Source of the DNA: Rhodobacteraceae bacterium HTCC2150
Lineage (GTDB): Bacteria > Pseudomonadota > Alphaproteobacteria > Rhodobacterales > Rhodobacteraceae
Direction: 5' to 3'
Length of the DNA: 64,000 nt
NCBI GenBank assembly: GCA_000169395.1
Contig: AAXZ01000010.1
Span: forward strand, 28,009-92,008
A program made the position numbers and the translations under genes. Positions 54,650 through 63,974 of this stretch are shown here, piece by piece; position 1 is the first letter of the stretch; each line of letters begins with the position of its first letter. The notes beneath the pieces are model-generated. The model was not told the origin of the DNA. It was given only the letters and a program-made list of their open reading frames with translations, and did no database searches.

Positions 54650-57201
54650 CCTTCGTCTGGCATTTTTAATACGACATTACGCCCGCTTTTGACGTAACTT
54701 AGGCTGCCACTGCCAATACTCGCTACTTTGCCACCATCCAATCGATCCCCGACTTCAACGGTTTTGATCCGGCCACTGGGCAGACGTACAAGGGCGCGGT
54801 AGGCATTTGATTTTCCAGTGACACCCAACAGGGATACAGCGTTTAGACGAATGGCATTGCGTTGTGTGGCGCTGCGGGCAACTGATGCGCGGGTAGGGAT
54901 GCTTGGCGCAGTTGTTGCTGTGCGTGGAACAGTCGATTGTGCCGCGCCTGTGGATACCGAAGTGGCCACAGCCGCGGCAACCGTATCTTGAAAGTTCTTA
55001 GGTCGTGAAGCAGGCTTAAGCGAAGCTAGAACCGCCAGTTTGGTTGCCCCTTCGATGTTTTGATCCGGTGTGTTTGCATCTGTGCCATCTTCGTTGGCGG
55101 CGATGTCTTGGACTGATTGTGGTCGTGCCTTGGGGCGTAGTTTTCCTAATTCGGCCAATGTTCTGCCGGATAAGGTGCTGCGCTCGATACGGTCTGAAAA
55201 ATCAGTTGGCCGTGCTTTGGGGCGGGTGTTCGGCAGGTTTGCCGATGCAACCACCGCCTCACGCAAGGTTTCCTCGGGGCGATCTGGTATCGTGATGTTT
55301 GGGCGCCCAGAAACAACCCGCACGCCTTCGGGCGTGATCGCACCATTTGGCGTTGCTTTAACAAATCCGCGTTCATCAAAATCAAAGGACAGACCGGGTG
55401 CGATTGGGAAATTCGAAATGCGCGGCGCGGTTTCGTGATCACTTAAGGAAACACTAGGCAAAGCGACGGCATCAAACGAGTTCACAACGCGATCAATAGA
55501 AGCCACATAAATATCATCCGATGTTTCAAACCCAGGTGTCGGGGATTGATCTGGCGAAAGTTGCCAAATGCCGGATGCCACATAAGCAACTTCTGCGTCT
55601 TGAACGGTTTGCGGGCCTTCGTTCGTGCCCGAAAGCGGGCCGACGGGCAACGCGTCATTGTCTGTCTGAACGGCACCCGTGTCACCGTCTAGGTTTTCTG
55701 GGGTAACAGACGCCACTTGTTCGTTGTTATCATCCAACCCTTCAAGGGCAGCGGCGTCAGCGGCGGCCTCAATCTCAGAACTGTTCAATTCCTCGGCGAT
55801 TTCGGTTTCTTGGATAAGAGAATCGTTATTCCAAAGTCGCGCAATGGTGTCAGATAGGAAATAAGACGATCCAAATGCGATAAGCAAAAGGAATATCAAT
55901 AAGATGATCGTTAGAATGAAACCAAGTTTTGAATTGTCACCACGTTGTTCTTTACGCGCGCCAAAAACGGTCAATGCCTCGGCTTCGTTGGTTTGCGCAG
56001 GGATTTGGCTTGGTGCGCTTGTTTTTACTTTTTTGGTGGGTTTTCGAATGCCAGCAAGCTTTTGCGCTGGAATCATACCGCCAAGAGCCGCTGAAATCTT
56101 AGCGCCTAGGCCGCTGAAAATACTGCTTTTGGTCGTTTTCTTTGTATCAACTGGCGCGAAATTTGTATCCCTTGCGGGTATGCTTGGCGGCGCAACAGTG
56201 CGAATTGGTTCAGGAATCGGTGCAGGTACAGCTGGTGGCACGTCAATTTTGGCCGCGGGACTTTCGATATCACCCGTTGTTGGGCGTAAATTTAGGCGTG
56301 GCTCAATGCGCGTTTCGTCGGGCAGTGCCTGAATTTTTGGTGCATTGTCGGGTTCAAACGGCGTAGCAGACAATCCAAATCGGGGTGCAATTTGTTCAAG
56401 TGTTTTGTTTGCAGGTTCGTCGCCGCCCACTGCCGCGACACTTTCACTGGTGCGATTGCTACTGAATGAAATCGGAGCGGCGCTAAGTTCTGCCTCATCA
56501 CTATCTTCTGCGTCGTCAATAATTGGTAAATCAGGTGATAAAGTATCCAGACCAGCCGGATCATTTTCGTCCTCTTGCACCAATTCAGAAGTTTCCAGAT
56601 CAATAGATGGATCGTCGTCAACGGGTGCTGTTTCCTCAATTACAGGGACTTCTGGAACGGCTGGCTTGTCATTTCGAAAGGGTAAAATTTCACCGTGAGG
56701 ATCAACTGGCTCACCATGAAGGAAGTCAGCTGCAAATTTGGTTTCCCCAAAAAACGGCTCGCGATTGAAGGGCGTTCCATTAGCACTGGCAACAAAACAG
56801 ACAGGGTTAAAGCCATGTTCAACAGCAAAGGCCTCTGCCTCATCTAATGTTTCTTGGGCCACAATGATGGCGTCTATGTGATCGCCCGCGCCCGAATAAT
56901 CATAGACCAGATCATTGACATCATAAGGCGTCTGACCATCTAGCGCGGCGACGATATATCCCTCGCGATCAGGTTTAGGGGCATATATTTCACGCGTTAG
57001 TAATTGCGACGATGGAATGATTAATTGGGTTGATAAACCGGCCTTATCAAGACCGGTTGCCGTGCCCCGCAACACCGCCAATGCCGAGTCCATTTCCGGA
57101 TCATCCAAGGCCACAAGGCCAACCAAAAGCCACTCTTTTCGCCCACGGCGGTAAAGAGAAATGCCTTCATGGGACAGATCCAATGCAAAATTAGGTTTCA
57201 T
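54646..57201 (-). CDS. Large single-TM protein with GspL/PilM-like start and PilP/GspC-like C-terminus (putative)
   Basis: 851 aa. Residues about 1-150 (MKPNFALDLSHEGISLYRR, LVGLVALDDPEM, AALDGQTPYDVNDLVYDY) look like the cytoplasmic actin-like domain of GspL/PilM proteins. Residues about 160-425 are acidic/proline-rich low complexity, one TM helix sits at about 426-449 (GFILTIILLIFLLLIAFGSS), and beyond it are three copies of a RPKARP/KPASRP type motif. The last about 65 residues (ALVRLPSGRIKTVEVGDRL, GGKVASIGSGSL) resemble the PilP/GspC periplasmic domain. Often annotated in this group as translation initiation factor 2, which this is not. No neighbouring secretion genes. Confidence 0.72.
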   Translation of the reverse strand: MKPNFALDLSHEGISLYRRGRKEWLLVGLVALDDPEMDSALAVLRGTATGLDKAGLSTQLIIPSSQLLTREIYAPKPDREGYIVAALDGQTPYDVNDLVYDYSGAGDHIDAIIVAQETLDEAEAFAVEHGFNPVCFVASANGTPFNREPFFGETKFAADFLHGEPVDPHGEILPFRNDKPAVPEVPVIEETAPVDDDPSIDLETSELVQEDENDPAGLDTLSPDLPIIDDAEDSDEAELSAAPISFSSNRTSESVAAVGGDEPANKTLEQIAPRFGLSATPFEPDNAPKIQALPDETRIEPRLNLRPTTGDIESPAAKIDVPPAVPAPIPEPIRTVAPPSIPARDTNFAPVDTKKTTKSSIFSGLGAKISAALGGMIPAQKLAGIRKPTKKVKTSAPSQIPAQTNEAEALTVFGARKEQRGDNSKLGFILTIILLIFLLLIAFGSSYFLSDTIARLWNNDSLIQETEIAEELNSSEIEAAADAAALEGLDDNNEQVASVTPENLDGDTGAVQTDNDALPVGPLSGTNEGPQTVQDAEVAYVASGIWQLSPDQSPTPGFETSDDIYVASIDRVVNSFDAVALPSVSLSDHETAPRISNFPIAPGLSFDFDERGFVKATPNGAITPEGVRVVSGRPNITIPDRPEETLREAVVASANLPNTRPKARPTDFSDRIERSTLSGRTLAELGKLRPKARPQSVQDIAANEDGTDANTPDQNIEGATKLAVLASLKPASRPKNFQDTVAAAVATSVSTGAAQSTVPRTATTAPSIPTRASVARSATQRNAIRLNAVSLLGVTGKSNAYRALVRLPSGRIKTVEVGDRLDGGKVASIGSGSLSYVKSGRNVVLKMPDEG

Positions 57202-57354
57202 ATGGTCGTGCCTATATTAAGTCTGCAGTAGAAAAAAACCGTTTTCCACCGATTTAGAAGCTATAGCATGAAACCGCTTATGGGAAGTCTCATGAAAACT
57301 TCACCTTGTGTCTAAGCTTCAAAGCGTAAACCTTTGTAAAAAATGGAGGTTCAA

Positions 57355-58050
57355 ATGCGAAAATTTTCGATCACAGTTGCAATTCTTGCAAGTTTACTTG
57401 TTGCTCAGCCAAGTTTGGCACAACCCACAGCTGGTCAAATAAACGTCTCAGGGCAAGGTGAGATTGCCGCAGTGCCCGACGTTGCTACAATTTCACTTGG
57501 TGTGAACACTGAGGCGCGCAATGCAGCAGAGGCGTTGAAGGCCAATAACAAAGCCACCGCAGCCGTTTTAGCGTTGTTAGTGGATCAAGGTATTGCCGCC
57601 AAAGACATGCAAACATCGAACCTTTCACTAAACCCGGTTTGGGATCGTCGGAAAAGCAATGATAGTCGCCCTAAAATTGCTGGTTATCAGGTGAATAACA
57701 CGGTTTCGGTACGTGTTCGAGATTTGCCCAAGCTAGGTGAAATTCTTGATCAGGTCGTGAGTGCAGGCGCGAATGTTTTTCACGGATTACAATTTGGCAC
57801 GACACAAACCGCCGATCTTCGTAATCAAGCACGCAAAGCGGCAGTACGTGATGCGCGAGCCAAAGCAGAACTTTATGCTGACGCGGCAGGCGTGAAACTT
57901 GGGCGGTTGATTTCATTGTCCGAGTCTTCTGGCCATTCGCCACGCCCTATGATGCGAATGGAGGCAATGGCCGCAGATTCAGTACCTATCGCAACAGGTG
58001 AGATTGGCATAAATATCAACGTGAATATGGTGTATGAAATCGCCGACTAA
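57355..58050 (+). CDS. Periplasmic SIMPL-domain (DUF541) protein
   Basis: 231 aa from ATG 57355, preceded by GGAGG at 57345-57349. Signal peptide residues about 1-22 (cleavage near SLAQPT). The SIMPL domain begins GQINVSGQGEIAAVPDVATISLGV and includes KDMQTSNLSLNPVW and GYQVNNTVSVRVRDL, then ARKAAVRDARAKAELYADAAGVKLG, quoted in part. The best-known members (e.g. BP26, YggE) form channel-like oligomers and are linked to oxidative stress. Divergent from the 851-aa gene; convergent, four-base overlap, with rluB. Confidence 0.9.
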   Translation: MRKFSITVAILASLLVAQPSLAQPTAGQINVSGQGEIAAVPDVATISLGVNTEARNAAEALKANNKATAAVLALLVDQGIAAKDMQTSNLSLNPVWDRRKSNDSRPKIAGYQVNNTVSVRVRDLPKLGEILDQVVSAGANVFHGLQFGTTQTADLRNQARKAAVRDARAKAELYADAAGVKLGRLISLSESSGHSPRPMMRMEAMAADSVPIATGEIGININVNMVYEIAD

Positions 58051-58826
58051 CGGCGGCGTTTCACGATTTTCTTGGATTTTTTGGTCGCGGTTTCTGGGGT
58101 AAGACCCAGCTGATCCCGCAAAACGCGGCCCTTAATTTCCTCTACCTCATCAGCGCGTAGATCGTTCAATTGAAACGGGCCATAGCTGACACGGATCAAA
58201 CGATTTACAGGGAGGAAGATCGTTTCAAAGGCCCGACGAATTTCACGGTTTTTGCCTTCACGAATACCGACGGTCAGCCAGGCGTTGGAACCTTGTTGAC
58301 GATCGACTGAAATATTCATCGGTTGAAACTTTTCGCCGTCAATCACCAGACCTTTACGCAAAGGCGTTAAATGATCCTCAATAACAATGCCATTTACACG
58401 CACCCGATATTTTCGCAGCCAACCTGTCGAAGGCAGCTCTAGTTTACGTTTCAATCCGCCGTCATTGGTCAACAATAGCAAACCTTCGGAATTAATATCC
58501 AAACGACCAACAGACATCACGCGGGGCAAGCCATCGGGTAAGTTGTCAAAAACCGTGTCGCGACCTTTTTCATCACGTTCAGTTGTGACCAATCCCACTG
58601 GCTTGTGATAAAGCCAAAGACGGGCGGGTTCTGCATCGCCAACCTCTTTACCATCAACTTTGATTTTATCTTTGGGTGTCACGTTCAGGGCAGGGCTAGG
58701 AATAACCTTGCCGTTCACCGAAACACGGCCAGCCTCGATCATACGTTCAGCTTCGCGGCGCGAGGCGATCCCTGCGCGGCTTAGAACTTTGGCGATGCGG
58801 TCGCCTTTTTCAGGGGTATCTGTCAT
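58047..58826 (-). CDS. rluB: RluB-type 23S rRNA pseudouridine synthase
   Basis: 259 aa from ATG 58826 (MTDTPEKGDRIAKVLSRAG); the longer frame to 58892 lacks a start region. S4 domain at 9-55 (AGIASRREAERMIEAGRVSVNG, in part), then the catalytic segment VGRLDINSEGLLLLTNDG with nucleophile Asp110 in GRLD. Modifies a uridine in helix 89 region of 23S rRNA in E. coli (position 2605) by homology. C-terminal Lys/Arg tail. Shares its start region with the divergent tadA gene. Confidence 0.93.
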   Translation of the reverse strand: MTDTPEKGDRIAKVLSRAGIASRREAERMIEAGRVSVNGKVIPSPALNVTPKDKIKVDGKEVGDAEPARLWLYHKPVGLVTTERDEKGRDTVFDNLPDGLPRVMSVGRLDINSEGLLLLTNDGGLKRKLELPSTGWLRKYRVRVNGIVIEDHLTPLRKGLVIDGEKFQPMNISVDRQQGSNAWLTVGIREGKNREIRRAFETIFLPVNRLIRVSYGPFQLNDLRADEVEEIKGRVLRDQLGLTPETATKKSKKIVKRRR

Positions 58827-58900
58827 GCGCGACCCATAGCGACAATGTTTGCCTTTGGAAAGCGGGTTGCGCCAAGTTGGACATAAAGGCACAAGAAACC

Positions 58901-59353
58901 ATGAGTATTTTCACCAATCATATGGATATTGCCCTAGATGAGGCCCGCGCTGCAGGGCAGCGCGGAGAGGTGCCAGTAGGGGCCGTTATCCTTTCGCGCG
59001 ATGGTCAAGTGATTGCCCAAGCGGGCAATGAAACCCGCGCTCAAAATGATCCAATAGCACATGCTGAAATCTTAGCAATCCGCGCGGCGTGTTCGGCTTT
59101 GGGGCGAGAACGTCTGCAAGGTTTTGATTTATATGTAACACTAGAACCTTGCGCGATGTGTGCAGCAGCGATTGCGGCCGCCAGAATTGGGCGCGTATAT
59201 TATGGGGCGTCGGATCCAAAATCAGGCGGTGTTGCCCAAGGTGCACGGGTGTTTGATCATGCACAATCCCATCACAAACCAGAGGTTTATGACGGGATTT
59301 CAGCTAAAGAATGTGAAAACCTTTTGAAAGATTTCTTCGCCGCCAAACGTTAG
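58901..59353 (+). CDS. tadA: tRNA-specific adenosine deaminase
   Basis: 150 aa from ATG 58901 (MSIFTNHMDIALDEA), though the frame is open 24 bases further. Zinc site: His54-Ala-Glu56 (PIAHAEILAIR) and PCAMC at 83-87 (LEPCAMCAAAI). Converts A34 to inosine in tRNA-Arg(ACG). The length and RVYYGASDPKSGGVAQGARVFDHAQSHHKPEV region, here cut to VYYGASDPKSGG, match TadA over cytosine deaminase. Its stop overlaps the MBL gene on the other strand by four bases. Confidence 0.92.
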   Translation: MSIFTNHMDIALDEARAAGQRGEVPVGAVILSRDGQVIAQAGNETRAQNDPIAHAEILAIRAACSALGRERLQGFDLYVTLEPCAMCAAAIAAARIGRVYYGASDPKSGGVAQGARVFDHAQSHHKPEVYDGISAKECENLLKDFFAAKR

Positions 59354-60039
59354 ATTTTGATCGTTTTCATCACTTCAGGTTCTATGACATTTACATCTGG
59401 CAATGCTGCGATCAGTGCATCAGCCGTTTGTTCCAGCCTTGGGAAAGTTTTGTAGTGGCAAGGTATCAATGTCTTGAAGTTGAAATATCTATTTGAGGCA
59501 TAGGCAACTTTGTCCATGTCCATGGTGAAATGCCCACCTGCGCACACTATGCCGATGTCTGGTTTGTAATAGTCACCAAACCATTCCATATCTGCCATAA
59601 CATCCGTGTCGCCTGAAAAATAAATCATATGACCTTCGCCTTTGATCATGAAGCCAGATTCAGCAGCAAAATGAATGTGACCCTTGTCTGTTTTCAAGCT
59701 AGAAGAATGAACCGCATTTACCAATGAAACATCCACATTCCCTAATTTGACTGTACCGCCACGATTATATCCAATGACGTCGGCACCTTGATCTGCGAAA
59801 TACCCCATAAGATCGTTCATCCCGACCAAAGGCGCATTCAATTCCTGTGACAAACGGAACGCATCACCAGCATGATCAAAATGCCCGTGGGTGATCAAAA
59901 TATGAGTAGCGCCTGCAACAGCCCGTTCATGATCCGTGGCATTTAGAACTGGATTGCCCGAAAGCCAAGGATCAATCAGCAATACTTGATCTTCAATCTC
60001 AATTCGAAAACTCGCATGTCCTAGAAAAGTAATGTCCAT
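59350..60039 (-). CDS. UPF0173-type metallo-beta-lactamase-fold hydrolase
   Basis: 229 aa from ATG 60039, preceded by AAAGGATAGG; the residue before is a TTG at 60042. The MBL signature HGHFDHAGD binds zinc, after MDITFLGHASFRIEIEDQVL and the early LLIDPWLSGNP; C-terminal VCAGGHFTMDMDKVAYA and LIPCHYKTFPRLE. Small-molecule phosphodiesterase or lactonase-like; substrate not known. Convergent four-base overlap with tadA; divergent from the ceramidase-like gene with 45 bases between starts. Confidence 0.92.
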   Translation of the reverse strand: MDITFLGHASFRIEIEDQVLLIDPWLSGNPVLNATDHERAVAGATHILITHGHFDHAGDAFRLSQELNAPLVGMNDLMGYFADQGADVIGYNRGGTVKLGNVDVSLVNAVHSSSLKTDKGHIHFAAESGFMIKGEGHMIYFSGDTDVMADMEWFGDYYKPDIGIVCAGGHFTMDMDKVAYASNRYFNFKTLIPCHYKTFPRLEQTADALIAALPDVNVIEPEVMKTIKI

Positions 60040-60083
60040 CAACCTATCCTTTGCATTTACGATTTGTTGGCTATGATCGCGCC

Positions 60084-60740
60084 ATGAACTTTTTTATGTA
60101 TATTGACGGATATTGCGAACGCTTGGAACCTGGTTTTTGGGACGAGCCGCTAAATGCCATCTCAAACCTCGCGTTTTTAATCGCGGCGATTTTGATGGGC
60201 GTGCGATTGAAGGGGGCCAATTTACCGCTGGCCCGCGGCATGGTCGCCATACTTGCAAGTATCGCTGTTGGTTCGTTTTTGCTGCACACATATGCGATGG
60301 CTTGGTCTAGTGCTGCCGATGTTGCCCCGATTATGGCGTTTATTTTGTTATACGTCTTTGCGTCGGTCAAAGATTATATGAATTTGCGGCCGCTTTGGGC
60401 CTTTCTCAGTGTCCTTTTGTTTTTTGTCTACACCGCTATTGGTGTCCAATTTACAAGTATGATCCCCGGTATCGGTTCAAGTTCCGAATATGCCGTCATC
60501 CCGCCGCTCATTCTGTTTTTTGCCGCGTGTGTTTGGCGCAGTAATCGTGAAACAGGGCGTGGATTGGTTATTGGCGCGTTATTATTGACGCTTTCAATTG
60601 TATTTCGCTCGCTTGATTTGCCTTATTGCATGGCGAACGCACTGGGTACGCATTTCATCTGGCACCTCATTAATGCAGTCATGTTAGGTTGGATGATTGA
60701 GGTTTATCGTCGACATATGGTTGCAGCGGCGTCCACGTAA
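60084..60740 (+). CDS. Alkaline ceramidase-like membrane protein
   Basis: 218 aa with about seven hydrophobic segments. Start ATG 60084 (MNFFMYIDGYCERLEPGFWDEPLNAISNL). YCERLEPGFWDEPLNAISN and the C-terminal HFIWHLINAVMLG fit the ceramidase/PAQR-like (CREST) superfamily, where the Ser-His-Asp residues (SFLLH, DLPYC, HLINA) form a zinc-binding catalytic site. Bacterial members are poorly studied; a role in sphingolipid or aminolipid breakdown is an inference. Oriented with gatC, 50 bases before it. Confidence 0.8.
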   Translation: MNFFMYIDGYCERLEPGFWDEPLNAISNLAFLIAAILMGVRLKGANLPLARGMVAILASIAVGSFLLHTYAMAWSSAADVAPIMAFILLYVFASVKDYMNLRPLWAFLSVLLFFVYTAIGVQFTSMIPGIGSSSEYAVIPPLILFFAACVWRSNRETGRGLVIGALLLTLSIVFRSLDLPYCMANALGTHFIWHLINAVMLGWMIEVYRRHMVAAAST

Positions 60741-60790
60741 CGCTAAACGGTTTCAGACCCTAAAACTCAGCCATTTTGGATTGATTAAAC

Positions 60791-61078
60791 ATGAGCATCG
60801 ACATTGATACCGCGCGACGCGTGGCGAAACTAGCCCGCATCGCAGTACCAGAAGATAATTTACCAGGCTTGGCCAGTGAATTGTCCAATATTATTGGGTT
60901 CATGGAACAACTGAACGAGGTCGATGTTGAAGGTGTTGAACCAATGACATCCGTAACACCTCAGGCGCTAAAACGTCGTGATGATGTTGTAACAGATGGT
61001 GGCCAACAAGAGGCCGTTTTGGCCAATGCACCTGATGCACGCGAAGGTTTCTTTGCCGTGCCAAAAGTGGTGGAGTAA
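60791..61078 (+). CDS. gatC: Asp-tRNA(Asn)/Glu-tRNA(Gln) amidotransferase subunit C
   Basis: 95 aa. [21 protein letters not shown] and [28 protein letters not shown], both quoted in part, are the family pattern; the C-terminus runs [13 protein letters not shown] in style. Stabilises GatA and helps it bind GatB. Starts 50 bases after the ceramidase-like gene; GatA follows after five bases. Confidence 0.95.
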   Translation: MSIDIDTARRVAKLARIAVPEDNLPGLASELSNIIGFMEQLNEVDVEGVEPMTSVTPQALKRRDDVVTDGGQQEAVLANAPDAREGFFAVPKVVE

Positions 61079-61083
61079 AGATC

Positions 61084-62571
61084 ATGACAGCCTTAAACAG
61101 CCTAACAATTTCCGCCGCACGAGATGCATTGCGCGCCGGTGATGTAACTGCCGCCGATCTAACAAGTGCGTGCTTGAGCGCCATTGAAGACGCTGGCGTT
61201 CTGAATGCATTTGTCCACAAAACGCCAGAATTGGCGATGGAACAGGCTAAATCGGCGGATGCCCGCTTGGCCAAAGGTGATGCGCCAGACATGTGCGGCA
61301 TTCCACTGGGCATCAAAGATTTGTTTTGCACCAAGGGTGTTGAAAGCCAAGCTGCCAGTCGGATTTTGGAAGGGTTCAAGCCTGAATACGAATCCACCGT
61401 CAGCCAAAATCTGTTGGATCAGGGCACGATCATGTTGGGCAAGTTGAACATGGACGAATTCGCCATGGGATCATCCAATGAAACCTCTGTTTATGGTGAT
61501 GCGATCAATCCATGGCGTCGCGAAGGTTCTGACGCGGCCCTTACACCTGGTGGATCATCCGGTGGTTCCGCGAGCGCGGTTGCAGCTGATTTGTGTTTGG
61601 CGGCAACTGGTACAGACACAGGTGGGTCAATCCGTCAGCCAGCGGCATTTACCGGCATCGTCGGTTTGAAACCTACCTATGGTCGTTGCTCACGTTGGGG
61701 TGTTGTTGCGTTTGCATCTTCATTGGATCAAGCGGGTCCAATGACAAAATCTGTGCGCGACGCGGCCATTATGATGCGTGCCATGGCCAGCCATGATCCC
61801 AAAGACAGCACATCATCAGAATTGCCAGTTCCAGATTTTGAGGCAGCCTTAACAGGTGACATTCGCGGCAAAAAGATAGGTATTCCAAAGGAATATCGTA
61901 TGGATGGCATGGATGATGGCATTGAAAAGCTTTGGGCCGATGGCGCCGATATGCTGCGCGATGCGGGTGCTGAGATTGTTGATATTTCATTGCCGCACAC
62001 GAAATACGCATTGCCTGCCTATTATGTGATTGCACCTGCAGAAGCGTCTTCAAACTTGGCGCGCTATGATGGCGTTCGCTTTGGGCACCGTGCCAAACTG
62101 GCGGCAGGCGACGGTATTACAGAAATGTATGAAAAGACCCGCGCCGAAGGTTTTGGGCCCGAGGTTCAACGACGCGTAATGATCGGCACCTATGTTTTGT
62201 CGGCTGGTTTTTATGATGCCTATTATAACCGTGCTCGCCGTGTTCGTGCGTTGATTAAGAAAGACTTTGATGACGTGTTTGCCACGGGTGTTGATGCAAT
62301 CTTGACGCCAGCAACACCATCATCCGCCTTTGGTTTGGGCGAAATGAAGGATGTCGATCCCGTTCAAATGTTCCTAAATGACGTCTTTACCGTGACTGTT
62401 AACCTTGCTGGTCTGCCAGGAATTTCGGTGCCGGCCGGTCTGGACAAACAAGGTTTGCCAATGGGTCTGCAAATGATTGGACGCCCATGGGAAGAGGGAG
62501 CGTTGCTCAATCACGCCTATGCGCTTGAAAAATCAATCGGATTTGTTTCCAAACCTGCCAAATGGTGGTAA
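61084..62571 (+). CDS. gatA: Asp-tRNA(Asn)/Glu-tRNA(Gln) amidotransferase subunit A
   Basis: 495 aa amidase-signature enzyme that generates ammonia from glutamine for transamidation. The Ser-cisSer-Lys triad is read as Lys78 ([11 protein letters not shown]), cis-Ser158 ([10 protein letters not shown]) and nucleophile Ser182 ([13 protein letters not shown]). With GltX at 14.5 kb it fits indirect glutaminylation. gatB is not in the window. A hairpin at its stop covers the ribosome-site region of the next gene. Confidence 0.96.
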   Translation: MTALNSLTISAARDALRAGDVTAADLTSACLSAIEDAGVLNAFVHKTPELAMEQAKSADARLAKGDAPDMCGIPLGIKDLFCTKGVESQAASRILEGFKPEYESTVSQNLLDQGTIMLGKLNMDEFAMGSSNETSVYGDAINPWRREGSDAALTPGGSSGGSASAVAADLCLAATGTDTGGSIRQPAAFTGIVGLKPTYGRCSRWGVVAFASSLDQAGPMTKSVRDAAIMMRAMASHDPKDSTSSELPVPDFEAALTGDIRGKKIGIPKEYRMDGMDDGIEKLWADGADMLRDAGAEIVDISLPHTKYALPAYYVIAPAEASSNLARYDGVRFGHRAKLAAGDGITEMYEKTRAEGFGPEVQRRVMIGTYVLSAGFYDAYYNRARRVRALIKKDFDDVFATGVDAILTPATPSSAFGLGEMKDVDPVQMFLNDVFTVTVNLAGLPGISVPAGLDKQGLPMGLQMIGRPWEEGALLNHAYALEKSIGFVSKPAKWW

Positions 62572-62572
62572 A

Positions 62573-62599
62573 ACTGCTCAAACAATAAAAATGAGCAGT
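62573..62599 (+). promoter_or_regulatory. Hairpin between gatA and the Excalibur-like lipoprotein gene
   Basis: ACTGCTCA (62573-62580) pairs with TGAGCAGT (62592-62599), loop of 11 bases. It lies one base after the gatA stop and eight before the next ATG (62607), where a ribosome site would be expected; no other Shine-Dalgarno is obvious. It might be a weak terminator or a translational control hairpin. Confidence 0.45.
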
Positions 62600-62606
62600 A
62601 CGTTAA

Positions 62607-63293
62607 ATGAAATATCTATTCCCAGTTTTGGGCGTTCTGGCACTTGTTGCCTGTGCGCCGCCTGTACCTGACAGCGCCTCTGGCGTTGGCTTTGAGGACT
62701 ATGGTTCGTATCAAAGTCGTCTGGCGCAGGCCGCAAGAATTGAGGCAGATAAAGCTTCCAAAGCGCGGATCGAGGCGCGGGTGAATGCGTCATTGTTAAA
62801 ACCTGAAGCCGCACCAGAAGTCGCTGAGGCAGTTGCAACGGTCGAGGTCCCCGCAGTTGTTGTTCAAAAACCAACCGTAAGCGCGCCTGCTGTAAACAAT
62901 CCCGGCATTTCAGACGAGCAAAATTTTGCGGCCGTGGCTGCGCGGGAAACCATTCAATCAGATGCCGAACGTCGCAAGGAACAAGCCGCGCAATATGAAG
63001 TGGCCGAAGTGAAAACCGTACCCAACCGAAACAACACCTTGGGCCCTAATATTGTTGAATACGCATTGGCAACATCAAATCCAGTGGGCAACAAACTATA
63101 CAATCGCTTGCGCGCGTTTGGCGGCGGAAATAATGCACGCAATTGTGCCGCGCACGGTTCGCCTGACATCGCACAAGAGGCGTTCTTGGCCGCAGGTGGC
63201 CCGCGCAAGGATCGCAAGAACCTAGATCCAGATGGCGATGGCTATGCTTGCGGTTGGGATCCAGAACCTTTCCGTGCAGCGGTACGCAAATAG
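62607..63293 (+). CDS. Lipoprotein with Excalibur-like calcium-binding end
   Basis: 228 aa. Lipobox LVAC with lipidated Cys16 (VLALVACAPPVPDSA). The middle is Ala/Glu/Val-rich and probably extended or coiled (LAQAARIEADKASKARIEA). The C-terminal part, NLDPDGDGYACGWDPEP, carries the Excalibur hallmark DxDxDGxxC and a second Cys in NARNCAAHGSPDIAQEAF, which suggests calcium binding and a disulfide. Outer-envelope location inferred. Overlaps the next gene by 46 bases if that gene starts at its TTG. Confidence 0.82.
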   Translation: MKYLFPVLGVLALVACAPPVPDSASGVGFEDYGSYQSRLAQAARIEADKASKARIEARVNASLLKPEAAPEVAEAVATVEVPAVVVQKPTVSAPAVNNPGISDEQNFAAVAARETIQSDAERRKEQAAQYEVAEVKTVPNRNNTLGPNIVEYALATSNPVGNKLYNRLRAFGGGNNARNCAAHGSPDIAQEAFLAAGGPRKDRKNLDPDGDGYACGWDPEPFRAAVRK

Positions 63294-63967
63294 AAATCGT
63301 TCAACAGGCAAGCCCAAATTTTGGGCCAAGGCGGGGCGATGTTTTGCCCGACCTTATTGTGCTGCATTATACGGCAATGACGTCGGCGGTTAAGGCATGC
63401 GCTTGGCTGTGCAATCCGGAGGCTGAAGTATCTGCGCATTACCTGATTGATGAGCAAGGCCGCGTAATTCAAATGGTGGCCGAAGTTGATCGCGCATGGC
63501 ATGCAGGTGTTGGGTCATGGGGCGATGTTGATGATGTGAACAGCCGCTCAATCGGAATAGAGTTGGCAAACCCGAGCGGGACGCCCTTTTCTGAACCTCA
63601 GATGAACGCGCTTGAAACGCTTCTTGCCGGTATTATGGATAGATGGGCAATTCCAGCTCATCGCGTTATCGGGCATTCAGACATGGCGCCGGGGCGAAAA
63701 ATTGATCCTGGAAATCGATTTGATTGGCGTCGTTTTGCACGAAGCGGTTTGACGGTTTGGCCGCAAGCCTTCGATGAACCAAAGTTGGATTTCAATCAAG
63801 CAGCACGAACGTTTGGATATCCGGATGTAGGTGATGAGTTGGTGCTAAATTCATTTCGTCAAAGATTTCGCCCATGGGCGGACGGGCCGCTTGATGGCAC
63901 GGATGTCGCAATGATCAATGATTTGGCGCGACGCTTCCCCGTTGACGCGCCTGTCCCAAGCGCCTAA
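63248..63967 (+). CDS. N-acetylmuramoyl-L-alanine amidase, AmiD/Ami_2 family
   Basis: 239 aa if read from the TTG at 63248. Amidase_2 fold: the first zinc ligand is His in LIVLHYTAMTS, then AHYLIDEQGRVIQMV, AWHAGVGSWG, SIGIELANPSG and RVIGHSDMAPGRKIDPG with the second His and the catalytic Lys/Asp area. Cleaves the amide between muramic acid and L-Ala in recycling of peptidoglycan fragments. The start is uncertain: the conserved part begins near IVQQASPNFGPR, which would need an ATA start overlapping the previous stop; no signal peptide either way. The C-terminal about 60 residues resemble the peptidoglycan-binding tail of AmiD. Confidence 0.88.
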   Translation: MRLGSRTFPCSGTQIEIVQQASPNFGPRRGDVLPDLIVLHYTAMTSAVKACAWLCNPEAEVSAHYLIDEQGRVIQMVAEVDRAWHAGVGSWGDVDDVNSRSIGIELANPSGTPFSEPQMNALETLLAGIMDRWAIPAHRVIGHSDMAPGRKIDPGNRFDWRRFARSGLTVWPQAFDEPKLDFNQAARTFGYPDVGDELVLNSFRQRFRPWADGPLDGTDVAMINDLARRFPVDAPVPSA

Positions 63968-63974
63968 GCGTGCA

